Assembly: GCF_001411495.1 (NCBI RefSeq)
Contig: NZ_CP012982.1
Location: 3,162,001-3,226,000, forward strand
DNA from: Burkholderia cepacia ATCC 25416
GTDB taxonomy: Bacteria > Pseudomonadota > Gammaproteobacteria > Burkholderiales > Burkholderiaceae
Reading direction: 5' to 3'
DNA: 64,000 bases
Below the pieces are notes generated by a model. The model saw only the letters and a program-made list of their open reading frames with translations, searched no databases and was not told the origin of the DNA. Shown piece after piece: positions 17,961 to 27,577 of the stretch (position 1 is the stretch's first letter; each line of letters begins with the position of its first letter). Position numbers and translations under genes: made by a program.

Positions 17961-18421
17961 GGACTGCTCCTCGTTGACGTGCGGCGGCGATGGCGCGGCA
18001 TGGAGCGGCACGTCGCGCACCGGTACGCGGCGGCAACGGATGCCGTGCCGCGCGTCGGATCGTGTCGTTCAGGAAGCCGTTTCGGTCATCGCAATCCGCG
18101 TGTGCTGGATGCCGCCAGCACGTCGGTCAAGACACCTCTTGGTTTTCATTGCTTGTCGGGTGCGTCCAGGGAGGCGGACGCGACGGGAAGGCCAGTCCGT
18201 GCATACGGCGAATGCGTCGAAGTGGATTGAATGTAGGCGATCGGTATGCGGCGCGGGAGGCAATTTTTTGTAACAGTACGTAGCCGGAAAGCGTTGCCGA
18301 AACAGCGCTTCCGGGACGCAAGATTTTCCGCCGGAAAGTTCGGAAACCGAATCGAAAGCACGAATCGGAATCGCTATCGATTATGCGGATTCGTGCCGAT
18401 GCGGTGCGCCGTCGGCGCGGT
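17961..18421. other. Intergenic region upstream of the Asp-box gene
   Basis: This carries the minus-strand leader of the secreted propeller gene and the 3' region of the MarR gene. A bulged hairpin, CCGGAA(A)GCG with CGCTTCCGG, spans 18284-18314 and may act as the MarR operon terminator. No gene was recognised. Confidence 0.4.
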
Positions 18422-18853
18422 TCAGCGTTCGGCCGGAAAGCGATCCTGCAACGCGTGCAGCCAGCGCGCGACGACGTCGAGTTCGGCGTCGGAAAACCCG
18501 TCGCACAGTTTGCCGTTCAGCTCGCGCAGCAGCACGCGCGCGCGCTTGAGCGCCGCTTGGCCGTCGTCGGTCAGGTACAGCCGCGTTGCGCGGCCGTCGT
18601 CCGAATCGGCGTGACGCGTGATGAGGCCGGCCTTTGCCATGCGGTCGGCGAGGCCCGTCATCGCGGACGGCGCGAGCTGCAGCGCGGCGCCGACTTCGCC
18701 GATCAGCGCGCCGTCCTGCTTCGCGAGACAGAACAGTGCACCGGCCTGCGCGGCGCTCGCGCGCGTCTCGGTTTCGGCCTTGCGGTCGATCCAGCGCTGC
18801 ACGCGCCGCTGGCCGATGTTCAACATGAAAAACAGTCGTCGGTCTTCGCTCAA
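18422..18853 (-). CDS. MarR family transcriptional regulator
   Basis: This is a 143-residue winged-helix regulator. The DNA-binding part reads IGEVGAALQLAPSAMTGLADRMAKAGLITR, with the wing SDDGRATRLYLTDDG, the classic MarR pattern. The start proposed here is TTG at 18853, because its TTGA overlaps the hydrolase stop by four bases, giving translational coupling and a family-typical N-terminus (SEDRRLFFMLNIGQRRV). An ATG at 18826 is the conservative alternative. The gene is second in an operon with an alpha/beta hydrolase, and two matching palindromes lie upstream, so it most likely represses its own operon and responds to a ligand related to the hydrolase substrate. Confidence 0.87.
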   Translation of the reverse strand: MSEDRRLFFMLNIGQRRVQRWIDRKAETETRASAAQAGALFCLAKQDGALIGEVGAALQLAPSAMTGLADRMAKAGLITRHADSDDGRATRLYLTDDGQAALKRARVLLRELNGKLCDGFSDAELDVVARWLHALQDRFPAER

Positions 18854-19767
18854 GCTGGGTTCCCGGCTGCAATGGAAAGGGAGGGGCGGCCCGCGGTGCG
18901 TGGTGCGTCGAGTGCCCGCGCGAGCCAGTCGGCCACGTCGGGCCACAGCACGGTGCCGGGCCGACTGCGAAAGAAGCCCATGTGCCCGACCGGGCCGCTG
19001 CCCGCCGCGCGCGGATCGATCTGGCGGCGTTCGACCTGCGCGCGGGTCAGATAGCTTACCAGCAGGCCGATCGCGGCCGGGTTCGCCCACGGATCGTCGT
19101 CGAAGCCGAGCGCGAGAATCGGCAACCGTTGCTTCGCGAAGCGCTCGGCCGCGCCGAGCGTCGGATCGTCGAAGAAATAGTGCGGCAGCGTCGTCCAGCG
19201 GCTCCATTCGCGGAACACGCCGGCCGGCATGTCTTCGCCGAGCCCGAGCCGCCTGCCGGGCACGTAGCCGAGCAGCGCCGACATCAGCGGGCCGAGCACA
19301 CGCAGGATCAGCCGCACCTTCACGCGTTCGGCCGCCTGCGTGATCAGTCGCGTGCTGCCCGCATGCGCGGCGACGAGCACGGCCGCGTGCAGGTGCGGCG
19401 TGGCGGCGGACAGCCCGATCGCGTGCCCGCCGACGCTGTGCCCGACCGCCAGCAGCGGCACCCCTTCATAGGCCTGCCGTGCCCACGCGGTCGCGGCACC
19501 CACGTCGAGCTCCATCCAGTCGCGCATGCGGGCCCGCAGCGCACCCAGGCGCGCGGGCCGCGATGCACCGATGCCGCGATAGTTGTAGGTGAGCGCCGCG
19601 AAACCGCGCTCGGTCAGGAAGCGTGCGAAGCCCGCATACAGCCGCTCCGGCACGGCCGTCGCCGGATGGATCAGCACCAGCGCGCGCGGTGCCGCGTCCG
19701 GCGTCCACAGCGTGCCGTGCAACGCGTAGCCGTCGGCGGCGGAAAACTCGATGGGTTGGGAGGTCAT
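18850..19767 (-). CDS. Alpha/beta hydrolase
   Basis: This is a 305-residue alpha/beta hydrolase. LIHPATAVPERLY carries the oxyanion-hole region, TYNYRGIGAS the following strand-loop, and GHSVGGHAIG the nucleophile elbow (GxSxG, serine nucleophile). The last part has GFDDDPWANP (candidate acid) and GHMGFFRS (candidate catalytic histidine). It is cytosolic, with no signal peptide. It belongs to the group of putative esterases often paired with MarR or TetR regulators; the substrate is unknown. Two identical-arm palindromes sit 23 and 53 bp upstream of its start. Confidence 0.85.
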   Translation of the reverse strand: MTSQPIEFSAADGYALHGTLWTPDAAPRALVLIHPATAVPERLYAGFARFLTERGFAALTYNYRGIGASRPARLGALRARMRDWMELDVGAATAWARQAYEGVPLLAVGHSVGGHAIGLSAATPHLHAAVLVAAHAGSTRLITQAAERVKVRLILRVLGPLMSALLGYVPGRRLGLGEDMPAGVFREWSRWTTLPHYFFDDPTLGAAERFAKQRLPILALGFDDDPWANPAAIGLLVSYLTRAQVERRQIDPRAAGSGPVGHMGFFRSRPGTVLWPDVADWLARALDAPRTAGRPSLSIAAGNPA

Positions 19768-19789
19768 GGCCGTCCTCGTTCCAGGTAGT

Positions 19790-19837
19790 TATTTCGTATG
19801 CGAAATATAGTCCGGGATTTATTTCGCGCACGAAATA
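19790..19837 (-). promoter_or_regulatory. Tandem operators for the MarR/hydrolase operon
   Basis: Two 18-bp inverted repeats share the arms TATTTCG and CGAAATA: 19790-19807 with spacer TATG and 19820-19837 with spacer CGCA. Centres are 30 bp apart, close to three helical turns, which allows two MarR dimers on the same DNA face. Spacers differ while arms are identical, as expected for selected binding sites. Confidence 0.75.
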
Positions 19838-20068
19838 TGTGTCGAGGATTCATTCGAACCGGGTTCCCGGACGGGCGGCGGGCGGCATCCGGCGATACGG
19901 GCCGTGTCATAAAACATTTGCATCTTTGCATAGAAGAATATTGCGTTTGTTTCATGGTGCGGATCGACGTATCTTCACCGGTTCCATCCGTTCCGCCGGC
20001 CGCCGGGCACGGCGGATCACGTGGCGCCGCCATCGCGCGGGCGCCCGCCAACCTTCCGGGAGATCACG

Positions 20069-21034
20069 TTGCTGAGCCGAATCGTCACGGCACTCTTGCT
20101 GGCGCTTGCCGCGCAGCCAGGCATGGCCAAAGACACCGTCACGCTGCGCGTCGGTGAACAGAACTACTTCAACATCCAGGCGTCGATGGAGGCATCCGGC
20201 GTGCTGAAGGACCTGCCTTACACGATCGAGTGGAAGCATTTCCAGGCCGCCGCGCCCGTCGCCGAAAGCCTGAACGGCAATGCGATCGACGTCGGCTTCC
20301 TCGGCGATTCCGCGCTGCTCACGCTGGCCGCGCGCGGCGCGCCGGTGAAAGTCGTCGCGGTGTCGCGGCAGAGCCTCGACGGCGTTGCGATCCTCGTGCC
20401 GAAGAACTCGCCGGTGCGCACCGTCGCCGACTTGCAGGGCAAGACCATCGCCGTCTGGCGCGGCGCGTGGAGCCAGCAGCTCGTGCTGCGCGCGCTCGAA
20501 CACGCCGGCCTGCGCGCGGATTCCGTCAAGTACGCGTACCTGATGCCGATCGATGCGACCAACGCGCTCGCGAACGGCTCGGTCGACGCCGTGTCGCTGT
20601 GGGAGCCGTTCGTCAGCACGCTCGCGCTGCGGCAGGGCGCACGGCCCGTGACGACCGCGCAGGGGCTGATGCCCGCGCTGAGCTTCGTCGCCGCGAACGA
20701 GCAGGCCGCAACGGGCAAGCGCGCCGAGATCACCGATTTCCTGAAGCGCGTGGTGGCCGCGCGCCAATGGGTCGACAGCCATCCGCGCGAGTATGCCGAC
20801 CTGTGGGCGAAGCGCGCGAAGCTCGAGCCGGACGTCGCGTACCGCTGGCTCAACAATGCGCACCAGCGCGTGGGCCCCGTCGACGACACGGCCGCGAAGG
20901 ATGCGCAGAACACCGCCGACTTCCTGCACAAGGCCGGCGTGATTCCGACCGCGTACGACACGGCGAAGCTGCTCGACCGCTCGTATGCGGGCGCGTTCGC
21001 CGCGCCCGCGCAGAAGACGGCCGCCGCGCAGTGA
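20069..21034 (+). CDS. Aliphatic sulfonate-type ABC transporter substrate-binding protein
   Basis: This is a 321-residue periplasmic binding protein of the SsuA/TauA/NMT1 family. The start is probably TTG at 20069 with CGGGAGA upstream, giving a short signal peptide (LSRIVTALLLALAAQPGMA). Family marks are YTIEWKHFQAAAPVAESLNG, DVGFLGDSALL, GKTIAVWRGAWSQQLVLRALE and VDAVSLWEPFV. It would capture an organosulfur compound, supplying the flavin monooxygenase encoded 52 bp downstream. No permease or ATPase follows, so it either shares the fused transporter encoded on the opposite strand nearby or uses a distant one. The upstream region contains an AT-rich direct repeat of TTTGCAT at 19917-19931. 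Confidence 0.83.
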   Translation: MLSRIVTALLLALAAQPGMAKDTVTLRVGEQNYFNIQASMEASGVLKDLPYTIEWKHFQAAAPVAESLNGNAIDVGFLGDSALLTLAARGAPVKVVAVSRQSLDGVAILVPKNSPVRTVADLQGKTIAVWRGAWSQQLVLRALEHAGLRADSVKYAYLMPIDATNALANGSVDAVSLWEPFVSTLALRQGARPVTTAQGLMPALSFVAANEQAATGKRAEITDFLKRVVAARQWVDSHPREYADLWAKRAKLEPDVAYRWLNNAHQRVGPVDDTAAKDAQNTADFLHKAGVIPTAYDTAKLLDRSYAGAFAAPAQKTAAAQ

Positions 21035-21086
21035 GCGTGCGGCAACGCGCAGCCATTTCCGATCGACAACGAGAAGGACCATCGAC

Positions 21087-22181
21087 ATGCCCGTCGACAT
21101 CATCGGCATGATCACCGCGACGCCCGGCGCGGAGGTCGACGTACCGGGCGGCGCCGCCGTCCAGCCCGACTACGTGCGCCGCTTCGCGCAGGCGCACGAG
21201 GCCGCCGGCTTCGACCAGATCCTGGTCGGCCATTTCAGCAACGCGGCGGACGGCTTCATCGTTGCGTCGTTCGCGGCCGCCGCGACCGAACGCATCCGCA
21301 TCCTGCTCGCGCACCGGCCGGGCGTGATCGTGCCGTCGGCCGCCGCGCGGCAGATCGCGACGCTCGACGTGTTCAGCGGCGGCCGGCTCGCGCTGAACGT
21401 GGTGTCGGGCGGCGACGATGCCGATCTTCAGCGCGACGGCGATTTCGTGCCGCACGACGCGCGCTATCGCCGCACCGGCGAGTATCTCGACGTGCTGAAA
21501 CGGATCTGGCAGGCCGACGCGCCGGTCGACCACGATGGCCCGTTCTACCGGCTGCGCGGCGCGTCGCCGCTCGTGAAGGGCGCGCAACGGCCGCATGTGC
21601 CGATCTATTTCGGCGGCTCGTCGCCGGCCGCGCTGGCGGTGGCGGGCGAGCATGCCGATGTCTACATGACGTGGGGCGAGCCGCTCGCGTCGGTGCGCGA
21701 GCAGATCGCGCGGGTGCATGCGGCCGCCGCGCCGTTCGGGCGTGCGCCGCGCATCAGCGTGTCGTTCCGGCCGATCGTCGCCGATACCGAGGCGGCCGCG
21801 TGGGAGAAGGCCGAGGCGATCCGCGAGCGCGTGCGCGCGGCGCGGCTCGCGAACGGCCAGCCGATCGACGGCCATGCGCCGCAAAACGCGGGCTCGCAAC
21901 GGCTGATGGCCGCCGCCGCGCAGGGCGACGTGCTCGACGAGCGGTTGTGGATGGGCGTCGCGAACCTGACCGGCGCGCGCTGGAATTCGACCGCGCTGGT
22001 CGGCACGCCCGAGCAGGTCGCGCGTGCGCTCGGGGCGTATTACCGGCTCGGCGTATCGACGTTCCTGATTCGCGGGTTCGATCCGCTCGACGATGCGCTC
22101 GATTACGGGCGCCACCTGATTCCGGCGATTCATGCGCAGGTCGCGGAGCTCGACCGCTATCACGCGGCGGTGTCCGCGTAG
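21087..22181 (+). CDS. LLM-class flavin-dependent monooxygenase, SsuD-like
   Basis: This is a 364-residue luciferase-like TIM-barrel enzyme using reduced FMN. Family positions include DQILVGHFSNAADGF, RILLAHRPGVIVPSAAARQIATLD and SGGRLALNVVSGGDD, close to the alkanesulfonate monooxygenase SsuD pattern, then FYRLRGASPLVKGAQRP and IYFGGSSPAALAVAGEHAD. It would cleave the C-S bond of a sulfonate or sulfone, releasing sulfite. It is co-directional with the binding-protein gene just upstream; a flavin reductase partner is not in the window. Confidence 0.87.
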   Translation: MPVDIIGMITATPGAEVDVPGGAAVQPDYVRRFAQAHEAAGFDQILVGHFSNAADGFIVASFAAAATERIRILLAHRPGVIVPSAAARQIATLDVFSGGRLALNVVSGGDDADLQRDGDFVPHDARYRRTGEYLDVLKRIWQADAPVDHDGPFYRLRGASPLVKGAQRPHVPIYFGGSSPAALAVAGEHADVYMTWGEPLASVREQIARVHAAAAPFGRAPRISVSFRPIVADTEAAAWEKAEAIRERVRAARLANGQPIDGHAPQNAGSQRLMAAAAQGDVLDERLWMGVANLTGARWNSTALVGTPEQVARALGAYYRLGVSTFLIRGFDPLDDALDYGRHLIPAIHAQVAELDRYHAAVSA

Positions 22182-22219
22182 GCGCATCGCGTCGTTACGA
22201 CGCAAGGGCTGCTTCGATT

Positions 22220-22253
22220 CGCCCCGGCATTCCCGTTGCGGGATGCCGGGGCG
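22220..22253. terminator. Intrinsic terminator-like hairpin between converging sulfur operons
   Basis: The arms CGCCCCGGCAT(T)CCCG and CGGGATGCCGGGGCG pair over 15 bp with one bulged T around a TTG loop. It lies midway between the stops of the converging plus-strand monooxygenase and minus-strand binding-protein genes. Confidence 0.7.
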
Positions 22254-22285
22254 ATGTCGTTCGGGTGGTCGAGTATCGATGGCCT

Positions 22286-23218
22286 TCAGAACGACGGCAA
22301 TCCCGGCGGATTGGTTTCCGCACGCGCGATCGCCTCGCTCTGCAAACCCCAGCGCGCGAGCGCCTGTCCGTAGCGGCCGCTGCCGATCAGCGCGTTCGTC
22401 GCCAGCGTCAGCGCGGGCGCGAGCCCGCTGCCGCGCCGCGTCGCGATCGCCACGTCGGCGTTGGCCGGCCAGCCCGCATTGACGACGCCGACACGGCGGA
22501 TCTTGCCGGTGCGCGCGGCCTCGTACGCGAGCGACGCGTTCGGGTTCAGCTCGGCATCGGCGCGGCCCGACAGCAGCGCGACGCGCGCCGCCGCATCGTC
22601 GTCGAAATATTGCAGCTCGGCCGGCTTCAGCCCCTGCGCCACGTTGCGCTTGTTCCACTCGAGCAGGATGCGTTCCTGGCTCGTCCCCGCGCCCGTGATG
22701 ATGCGCAGGCCGGCGATGTCCTTCGGCTCGGCGATCTTTGCGATCGGGCTGCCGGTGCGCACGTAGAAGCCGTGCAGCCCGAGCCGGTAGGTCGTGAAAT
22801 CGTATTTCTCCTTGCGCTTCTCGGTCACGCCGACGTTCGAGATCACCGCGTCGTACTTGCCGGACGTCAGCCCGAGCGGCCAGTCGGCCCATGCGATCGG
22901 CACCAGCACGAGCGTGCGGCCGAGCGCATCGGCGACGAGCTGCGCATAGTCCGGATCGGCGCCGACCACGGTGCGCGCGTCGGTCGCGTAGGTCGACACG
23001 GGCGGCGCGTGCGGTGAAATCGCGACCGTGAATGCGCCGTCGTGTACCCAGCGGTAGCCGGCTGCCGCGCGGATCGCCGCGTCGTCGCGTTCGGCACGTA
23101 CGCGGCCCGCCTGGCGCGGGTCGAGGTCGGCCGTCGCGGCGGCCGCATGCGCCGCGCGCCACGGCAAGCCCGCTGCCGCGACCAGCGCGGCGGTCATGAA
23201 CTGGCGTCGGTCGGTCAT
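22286..23218 (-). CDS. ABC transporter substrate-binding protein (amino-acid family 3 type), copy 1
   Basis: This is a 310-residue exported solute-binding protein. The ATG at 23218 starts a twin-arginine-like or Sec leader ([20 protein letters not shown]). The body shows [27 protein letters not shown], typical of polar amino acid/cystine-binding proteins of SBP family 3. It is the last gene of a six-gene minus-strand operon. It is a clear paralogue of the protein at 27578-28531: both have [16 protein letters not shown] and end in TNPPGLP. The two probably bind related organosulfur ligands for one transporter. Confidence 0.87.
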   Translation of the reverse strand: MTDRRQFMTAALVAAAGLPWRAAHAAAATADLDPRQAGRVRAERDDAAIRAAAGYRWVHDGAFTVAISPHAPPVSTYATDARTVVGADPDYAQLVADALGRTLVLVPIAWADWPLGLTSGKYDAVISNVGVTEKRKEKYDFTTYRLGLHGFYVRTGSPIAKIAEPKDIAGLRIITGAGTSQERILLEWNKRNVAQGLKPAELQYFDDDAAARVALLSGRADAELNPNASLAYEAARTGKIRRVGVVNAGWPANADVAIATRRGSGLAPALTLATNALIGSGRYGQALARWGLQSEAIARAETNPPGLPSF

Positions 23219-23252
23219 CGTGCGGCCCCTCGGGAATCGGCAGCGGCGCGCA

Positions 23253-25040
23253 TCACAGCACCCGCGACAGGAACGCGCGCGTGCGCGCATGCGTCGGCGC
23301 GTCGAGCACGACGGCCGGCGGCCCGGATTCGACGATGCGCCCGCGCTCCATGAACAGCACGTTGTCCGCGACTTCGCGCGCGAAGCCGATCTCGTGCGTG
23401 ACGATCACGAGCGTCGTGCCCGAGCGCGCGAGTTCCTTGATCACGTCGAGCACCTCGTTCACGAGTTCCGGGTCGAGCGCGGAAGTCGGTTCGTCGAACA
23501 GCAGCACCTTCGGGCGCAACGCGAGCGCCCGCGCGATCGCGACGCGCTGCTGCTGGCCGCCGGAGAGCTGGCGTGGATAGGCATCGGCCTTGTCCGCGAG
23601 ACCGACGCGAGCGAGCAACGTGCGGGCGATGCGCTCGGCGGCGTCGCGCGTGACGCCGCCGACGGCGACCGGTGCCTCGATCAGGTTCTCGAGCACCGTC
23701 AGGTGCGGGAACAGGTTGAAGTTCTGGAACACCATCCCGACGGCCGTGCGCCGTGTCAGCACGTCGCGCTCCTTCAGCTCGTAGAGCACGTCGCCGTCGC
23801 GGCGATAGCCGATCAGTTCGCCGTCGATGTCGATGAAGCCGTCGTCGACGCGTTCGAGATGGTTGATCGTGCGCAGCAGCGTCGACTTGCCCGAGCCCGA
23901 CGGCCCGACGATCACGGTCACGCTGCCGCGCGGCGCGACGAACGAGACGTTGTCGAGCACGCGCTGCATGCCGAACTGCTTCGATACGCCATGCACGGCC
24001 ACTTCGCCGCCGGCGCGTGGCGCGACGGCCACCGTATCGGCCTCGCCTTCGGCGCGTACGAGCGAATCATCGCGGCGGGACCTGACACGCCGCCACAGCA
24101 CGCCGAGGCGCGCGAGCGCGAACGTGACGACGGACGGCGGCGGGTTGCGCAGCGCGCCGCGTGCATAGTGGCGCTCGACCTGCACCTGGATCGCCGACAG
24201 CACGGTCAGGATGATCAGATACCAGACGGTCGCGACCATCAGCAGCGGAATCACTTCGAGATTGCGGCGATAGATCACCTGCACCGTATAGAACAGCTCA
24301 GGCATCGCGAGCACGTAGACCATCGACGTGCCTTTCGCGAGCGAGATCAGGTCGTTGAACGCGGTCGGCAGGATCGCGCGCATCGCCTGCGGCAGCACGA
24401 TCCGCGTGGTCTGGCGGCCGCGCGGCAGGCCGAGCGCGGCCGCCGCTTCGAGCTGCCCTTGGTCGACCGCGAGAATGCCGCCGCGAATCACTTCCGCGGA
24501 AAATGCCGCGTGGTTCAGCGTGAGGCCGAGCACGGCCGCGAGGAACGGGCTGATCAGGTCGGTGGTCGGCGTGTCGAACCACACGATATTGGTGAACGGC
24601 ACGCCGAGCCGCACATGCTCGTACAGGTAGCCGAGGTTGTTCAGGATCAGCAGCAGCACGATCAGCGGAATCGAGCGGAACAGCCATACGAAGGCCCACG
24701 CGCTCGCCGACAGCAGCCGCGAACGCGACAGCCGGGCCAGCGCGACGAACGCGCCGAGCACGAAGCCGAACACCGCGCCGAGCAGCGTCAGCACCAGCGT
24801 GCGCGCGAGCCCCGACAGCACCGGCGGCGACAGGAACCATTCGGCGAACACCGGCCAGCCCCATTGCGGGTTGCCGAGTATCGAATGCAGGACGATCGCG
24901 ATCAGCGCGACGGCGAGCACGGTGCCGGCCGTGCGCGACCGGTGGCGCGCGGGCACGATCCGGAAACGCGTGCCGGCGTCGCGCGCGCCGGGGGAAGAAA
25001 GCGGCGGCAGCGCGCCGCCGAGGTGGGTCGTGTCGCTCAT
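23253..25040 (-). CDS. Fused ABC transporter permease-ATPase
   Basis: This 595-residue protein joins an amino-acid-type membrane permease to its ATPase in one chain. Residues about 40-290 hold several membrane helices and the permease EAA-type loop ([22 protein letters not shown], 198-219). After a charged linker at about 318-345 comes the ATPase: Walker [10 protein letters not shown] at 379-387, Q-loop [10 protein letters not shown], signature LSGGQQQRV at 492-500, Walker [10 protein letters not shown] and the switch VTHE. In most bacteria these are two genes. It lies between the binding-protein and monooxygenase genes of the operon and probably imports an organosulfur compound. The reading frame is continuous, so the fusion is not a sequencing artefact of a stop. 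Confidence 0.92.
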   Translation of the reverse strand: MSDTTHLGGALPPLSSPGARDAGTRFRIVPARHRSRTAGTVLAVALIAIVLHSILGNPQWGWPVFAEWFLSPPVLSGLARTLVLTLLGAVFGFVLGAFVALARLSRSRLLSASAWAFVWLFRSIPLIVLLLILNNLGYLYEHVRLGVPFTNIVWFDTPTTDLISPFLAAVLGLTLNHAAFSAEVIRGGILAVDQGQLEAAAALGLPRGRQTTRIVLPQAMRAILPTAFNDLISLAKGTSMVYVLAMPELFYTVQVIYRRNLEVIPLLMVATVWYLIILTVLSAIQVQVERHYARGALRNPPPSVVTFALARLGVLWRRVRSRRDDSLVRAEGEADTVAVAPRAGGEVAVHGVSKQFGMQRVLDNVSFVAPRGSVTVIVGPSGSGKSTLLRTINHLERVDDGFIDIDGELIGYRRDGDVLYELKERDVLTRRTAVGMVFQNFNLFPHLTVLENLIEAPVAVGGVTRDAAERIARTLLARVGLADKADAYPRQLSGGQQQRVAIARALALRPKVLLFDEPTSALDPELVNEVLDVIKELARSGTTLVIVTHEIGFAREVADNVLFMERGRIVESGPPAVVLDAPTHARTRAFLSRVL

Positions 25041-25104
25041 GTCGGTGGAAATCCTCGAATCGGTCGGGCGGACGCGCCGCGCACGGGCGGCGCGGCGGCG
25101 GGTG

Positions 25105-26457
25105 TCAGGCGTGCGCTTCGGCCGCCGTTTCGGGCGACGCGTCAGGCACCGCGTGACGGCTTGCCTTGCGCGGCAGGCCGAGGTGGTCGCGCAGCGTCGC
25201 GCCGGGCAGGTCGCGGCTGTAGCGGCCGCGCGCCTCGAGCGCCGGGATCACGAGCTCGACGAAATCGTCGACGCCTTGCGCCTGCACCGCGAAGCCGAGG
25301 ATGAAGCCGTCGCCGGCGCCCGCGTCGTGCCAGCGGATCAGCTCGTCGGCGACATGCTCGGCCGTGCCGATGAAGTTCGGGCGCGGCGTGGCGACCGCGA
25401 GCGCCGTCTCGCGCAGCGACAGGCCTTTCTGTTTCGCGTCGGCCTTGATCCGGTCGGTGGTCGAGCGGAAGCTGTTGCGGCCGAGCTCGCCGAGTTCCGG
25501 AAACGGCGCGTCGAGCGGGTACTGCGTGAAATCGTGGTGATCGAAATAGCGGCCCAGGTAGGCGAGTGCCTCGTCGATCGTCAGCAGGTCGCGGATCGCC
25601 TGGTATTTTTCCTCGGCCTCGGCAGCCGTGCGGCCGACGATCGGCCCGATGCCGGGGAAGACCTTCACGTCGCTGCCTTGCCGGCCGTGCTCGATCGCGC
25701 TCTGCTTCACGCGCCGCGTGAACGCGGCCGTCTCGTCGAGCGACGGCGAATGCGTGAACACGGCATCCGCGTACTTTCCGGCGAGCCCGATGCCGGTGTC
25801 GGAGGAGCCGGCCTGGAAGATCACCGGCTGCCCCTGCGGGGACCGCTGGATGTTCAGCGGGCCCGCGACCTGGAAGAAGCGGCCGTGGTGGTCGAGCGTG
25901 TGGAGCTTGTCGCGATCGAAGAAGCGGCCGGTCGCGCGGTCGCGCACGAATGCGTCGTCGTCCCAGCTGTCCCACAGGCCCTGCACGACGTCGAGGTATT
26001 CGTCGGCGATCTCGTAGCGCAGCTCATGATCGGGATGCACCTTGCCGAAGTTCTTCGCGGTGCCCTCGAGCGGCGTCGTCACGACGTTCCAGCCCGCGCG
26101 CCCGCCGCTGATCGCATCGAGCGACGCCAGCTGGCGGGCAACCGTGAACGGCTCGCTGTACGACGTCGAGATCGTGCCCGCGAGCCCGATCTTCTTCGTC
26201 GCGACCGCGAGCGCCGACAGCACGGTCAGCGGCTCGAAGCGGTTCAGGAAGTGCGGGATCGACTTCTCGTTGATGTAGAGGCCGTCCGCGACGAACGCGA
26301 AGGCGATGCCGGCGGCTTCCGCCTTGCGGGCGATGCCGATCGCGAAATCGAGGTTGATGCTCGCGTCCGGCGGGTTGCTCGGGTGCCGCCATGCGTTCAT
26401 GTGGCTGCCTGCGCCTTGCAGCATCAGGCCGAAAGGAATCGATCGTCGGGTCGTCAT
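25105..26457 (-). CDS. LLM-class flavin monooxygenase, NtaA/SnaA/DszA (SoxA) subfamily
   Basis: This is a 450-residue FMNH2-dependent monooxygenase. The opening IPFGLMLQGAGSHMNAWRHPS, followed by FVADGLYI and NVVTTPLEGTAKNFGKVHPDHELRYEIADEYLDV, is diagnostic of the NtaA/SnaA/DszA group, which oxidises sulfones, nitrilotriacetate and similar compounds. Later VIFQAGSSDTGIGLAGKYADAVFTHSPS follows the same family plan. The gene starts seven bases after the stop of the other monooxygenase in the operon, implying coupled translation. A role in releasing sulfur from a sulfone or thioether is likely from context but not proven. Confidence 0.9.
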   Translation of the reverse strand: MTTRRSIPFGLMLQGAGSHMNAWRHPSNPPDASINLDFAIGIARKAEAAGIAFAFVADGLYINEKSIPHFLNRFEPLTVLSALAVATKKIGLAGTISTSYSEPFTVARQLASLDAISGGRAGWNVVTTPLEGTAKNFGKVHPDHELRYEIADEYLDVVQGLWDSWDDDAFVRDRATGRFFDRDKLHTLDHHGRFFQVAGPLNIQRSPQGQPVIFQAGSSDTGIGLAGKYADAVFTHSPSLDETAAFTRRVKQSAIEHGRQGSDVKVFPGIGPIVGRTAAEAEEKYQAIRDLLTIDEALAYLGRYFDHHDFTQYPLDAPFPELGELGRNSFRSTTDRIKADAKQKGLSLRETALAVATPRPNFIGTAEHVADELIRWHDAGAGDGFILGFAVQAQGVDDFVELVIPALEARGRYSRDLPGATLRDHLGLPRKASRHAVPDASPETAAEAHA

Positions 26458-26464
26458 GGGAGCG

Positions 26465-27514
26465 TCACGCGTTCTGGTCAGGGGAAAGGGAGCGGTCGGC
26501 CGCGAGGGCCGCCTGCAACGGCGTGGCCGACAGCGCGCCGCCGAGCCATTCGGCCGATGCGAGCCGCGCCGCGTAGTCGGTCACCGGCGAATCGATCACG
26601 AACGCGTCGACGTCGAGCCGCCGGCTCAGCGCGTCGAGCGCGTGGTGCACGCGCTCGGGGGTATCGGCCAGCACCGTCGGGCGCAGCTCGTCGATGCGGT
26701 AGTCGGACGCGCCGCTCTGCCGCGCGAATTCGGCGGCCGCCTGCGCACTGGGGAGGTTGAAGCTTTGCCCGCCCGCGAGTTGCAGCTTGAAGATCTTCAG
26801 CGGCCCGATCAGTTGCTCGGCCTCGTCGCGCGTCGGCGCGGCCACCGCGTACAGCGCGACCAGCGGCCGTGTGCCGCCCGCGCTGCGATACGCGTCGAGC
26901 GAGCGTTCGATGTTCGCGTCGTCGCCGTTGAAATGCCCCGCGTAGCAGAAGCGCCAGCCGTTGCGCGCGGCGAGCGCGCCGCTGTCCGGCGAGCCGCCGA
27001 GCAGGATGCGTTCGGGCGCCTGCGGCGGCACGGGCAGCGCGACCGCGCCGGCGAGCGGGTGATCCTCGGCCACGCCCCAGCCGAGAAACGCGTCGAGTTC
27101 CGCGAGCTGGCCCGCGAAGTCCGGCTTGCGCGCCTTGTCGTGGAACCACTGCAATGCGCGCGTGGTCAGCGGCAACCCGCCGGGCGCCTTGCCGATGCCG
27201 AGGTCGACGCGGCCCGGCGCGAGCGCGGCCAGTACCTTGAACGTCTCGGCGACCTTGAACGGGCTGTAGTGCTGCAGCATCACGCCGCCCGAGCCGACGC
27301 GGATGCGTGACGTGTGCGCGAGCAGGTGCGCGACGACGATCTCCGGCGCGGAGCTCGCGAAGGCCTGCGTGCCATGATGCTCGGCGACCCAGAAGCGCTC
27401 GTAGCCGAGCTGTTCGGCGCGCTGCGCGAGCGTCGTGGTGAAGCGCAGCGCGTCGGCGGCGTTCGCGCCGTCGGCGATCGGACTCTTGTCCAGCAACGAA
27501 AGCGAGTAAGACAT
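26465..27514 (-). CDS. LLM-class flavin monooxygenase, MsnO8 type
   Basis: This is a 349-residue luciferase-like monooxygenase. YSLSLLDKSPIADG, RFWVAEHHGTQAFASSAPEI, RIRVGSGGVMLQHYSPFKVAETF and LAALAPGRVDLGIGKAPGG are conserved in the small LLM branch related to bacterial luciferase alpha. ERILLGGSPDSGALAARNGW follows. It is third in the minus-strand operon between a binding protein and the NtaA/SnaA-type enzyme. Two different flavin monooxygenases in one operon suggest consecutive oxidation steps on one substrate or two related substrates. Confidence 0.88.
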   Translation of the reverse strand: MSYSLSLLDKSPIADGANAADALRFTTTLAQRAEQLGYERFWVAEHHGTQAFASSAPEIVVAHLLAHTSRIRVGSGGVMLQHYSPFKVAETFKVLAALAPGRVDLGIGKAPGGLPLTTRALQWFHDKARKPDFAGQLAELDAFLGWGVAEDHPLAGAVALPVPPQAPERILLGGSPDSGALAARNGWRFCYAGHFNGDDANIERSLDAYRSAGGTRPLVALYAVAAPTRDEAEQLIGPLKIFKLQLAGGQSFNLPSAQAAAEFARQSGASDYRIDELRPTVLADTPERVHHALDALSRRLDVDAFVIDSPVTDYAARLASAEWLGGALSATPLQAALAADRSLSPDQNA

Positions 27515-27577
27515 GGTGGGCGGCGTTCCTGCGTGAGCGTGAAGTAAGCGTGACGGGACGAAGGGCGGGCGTGGCGC

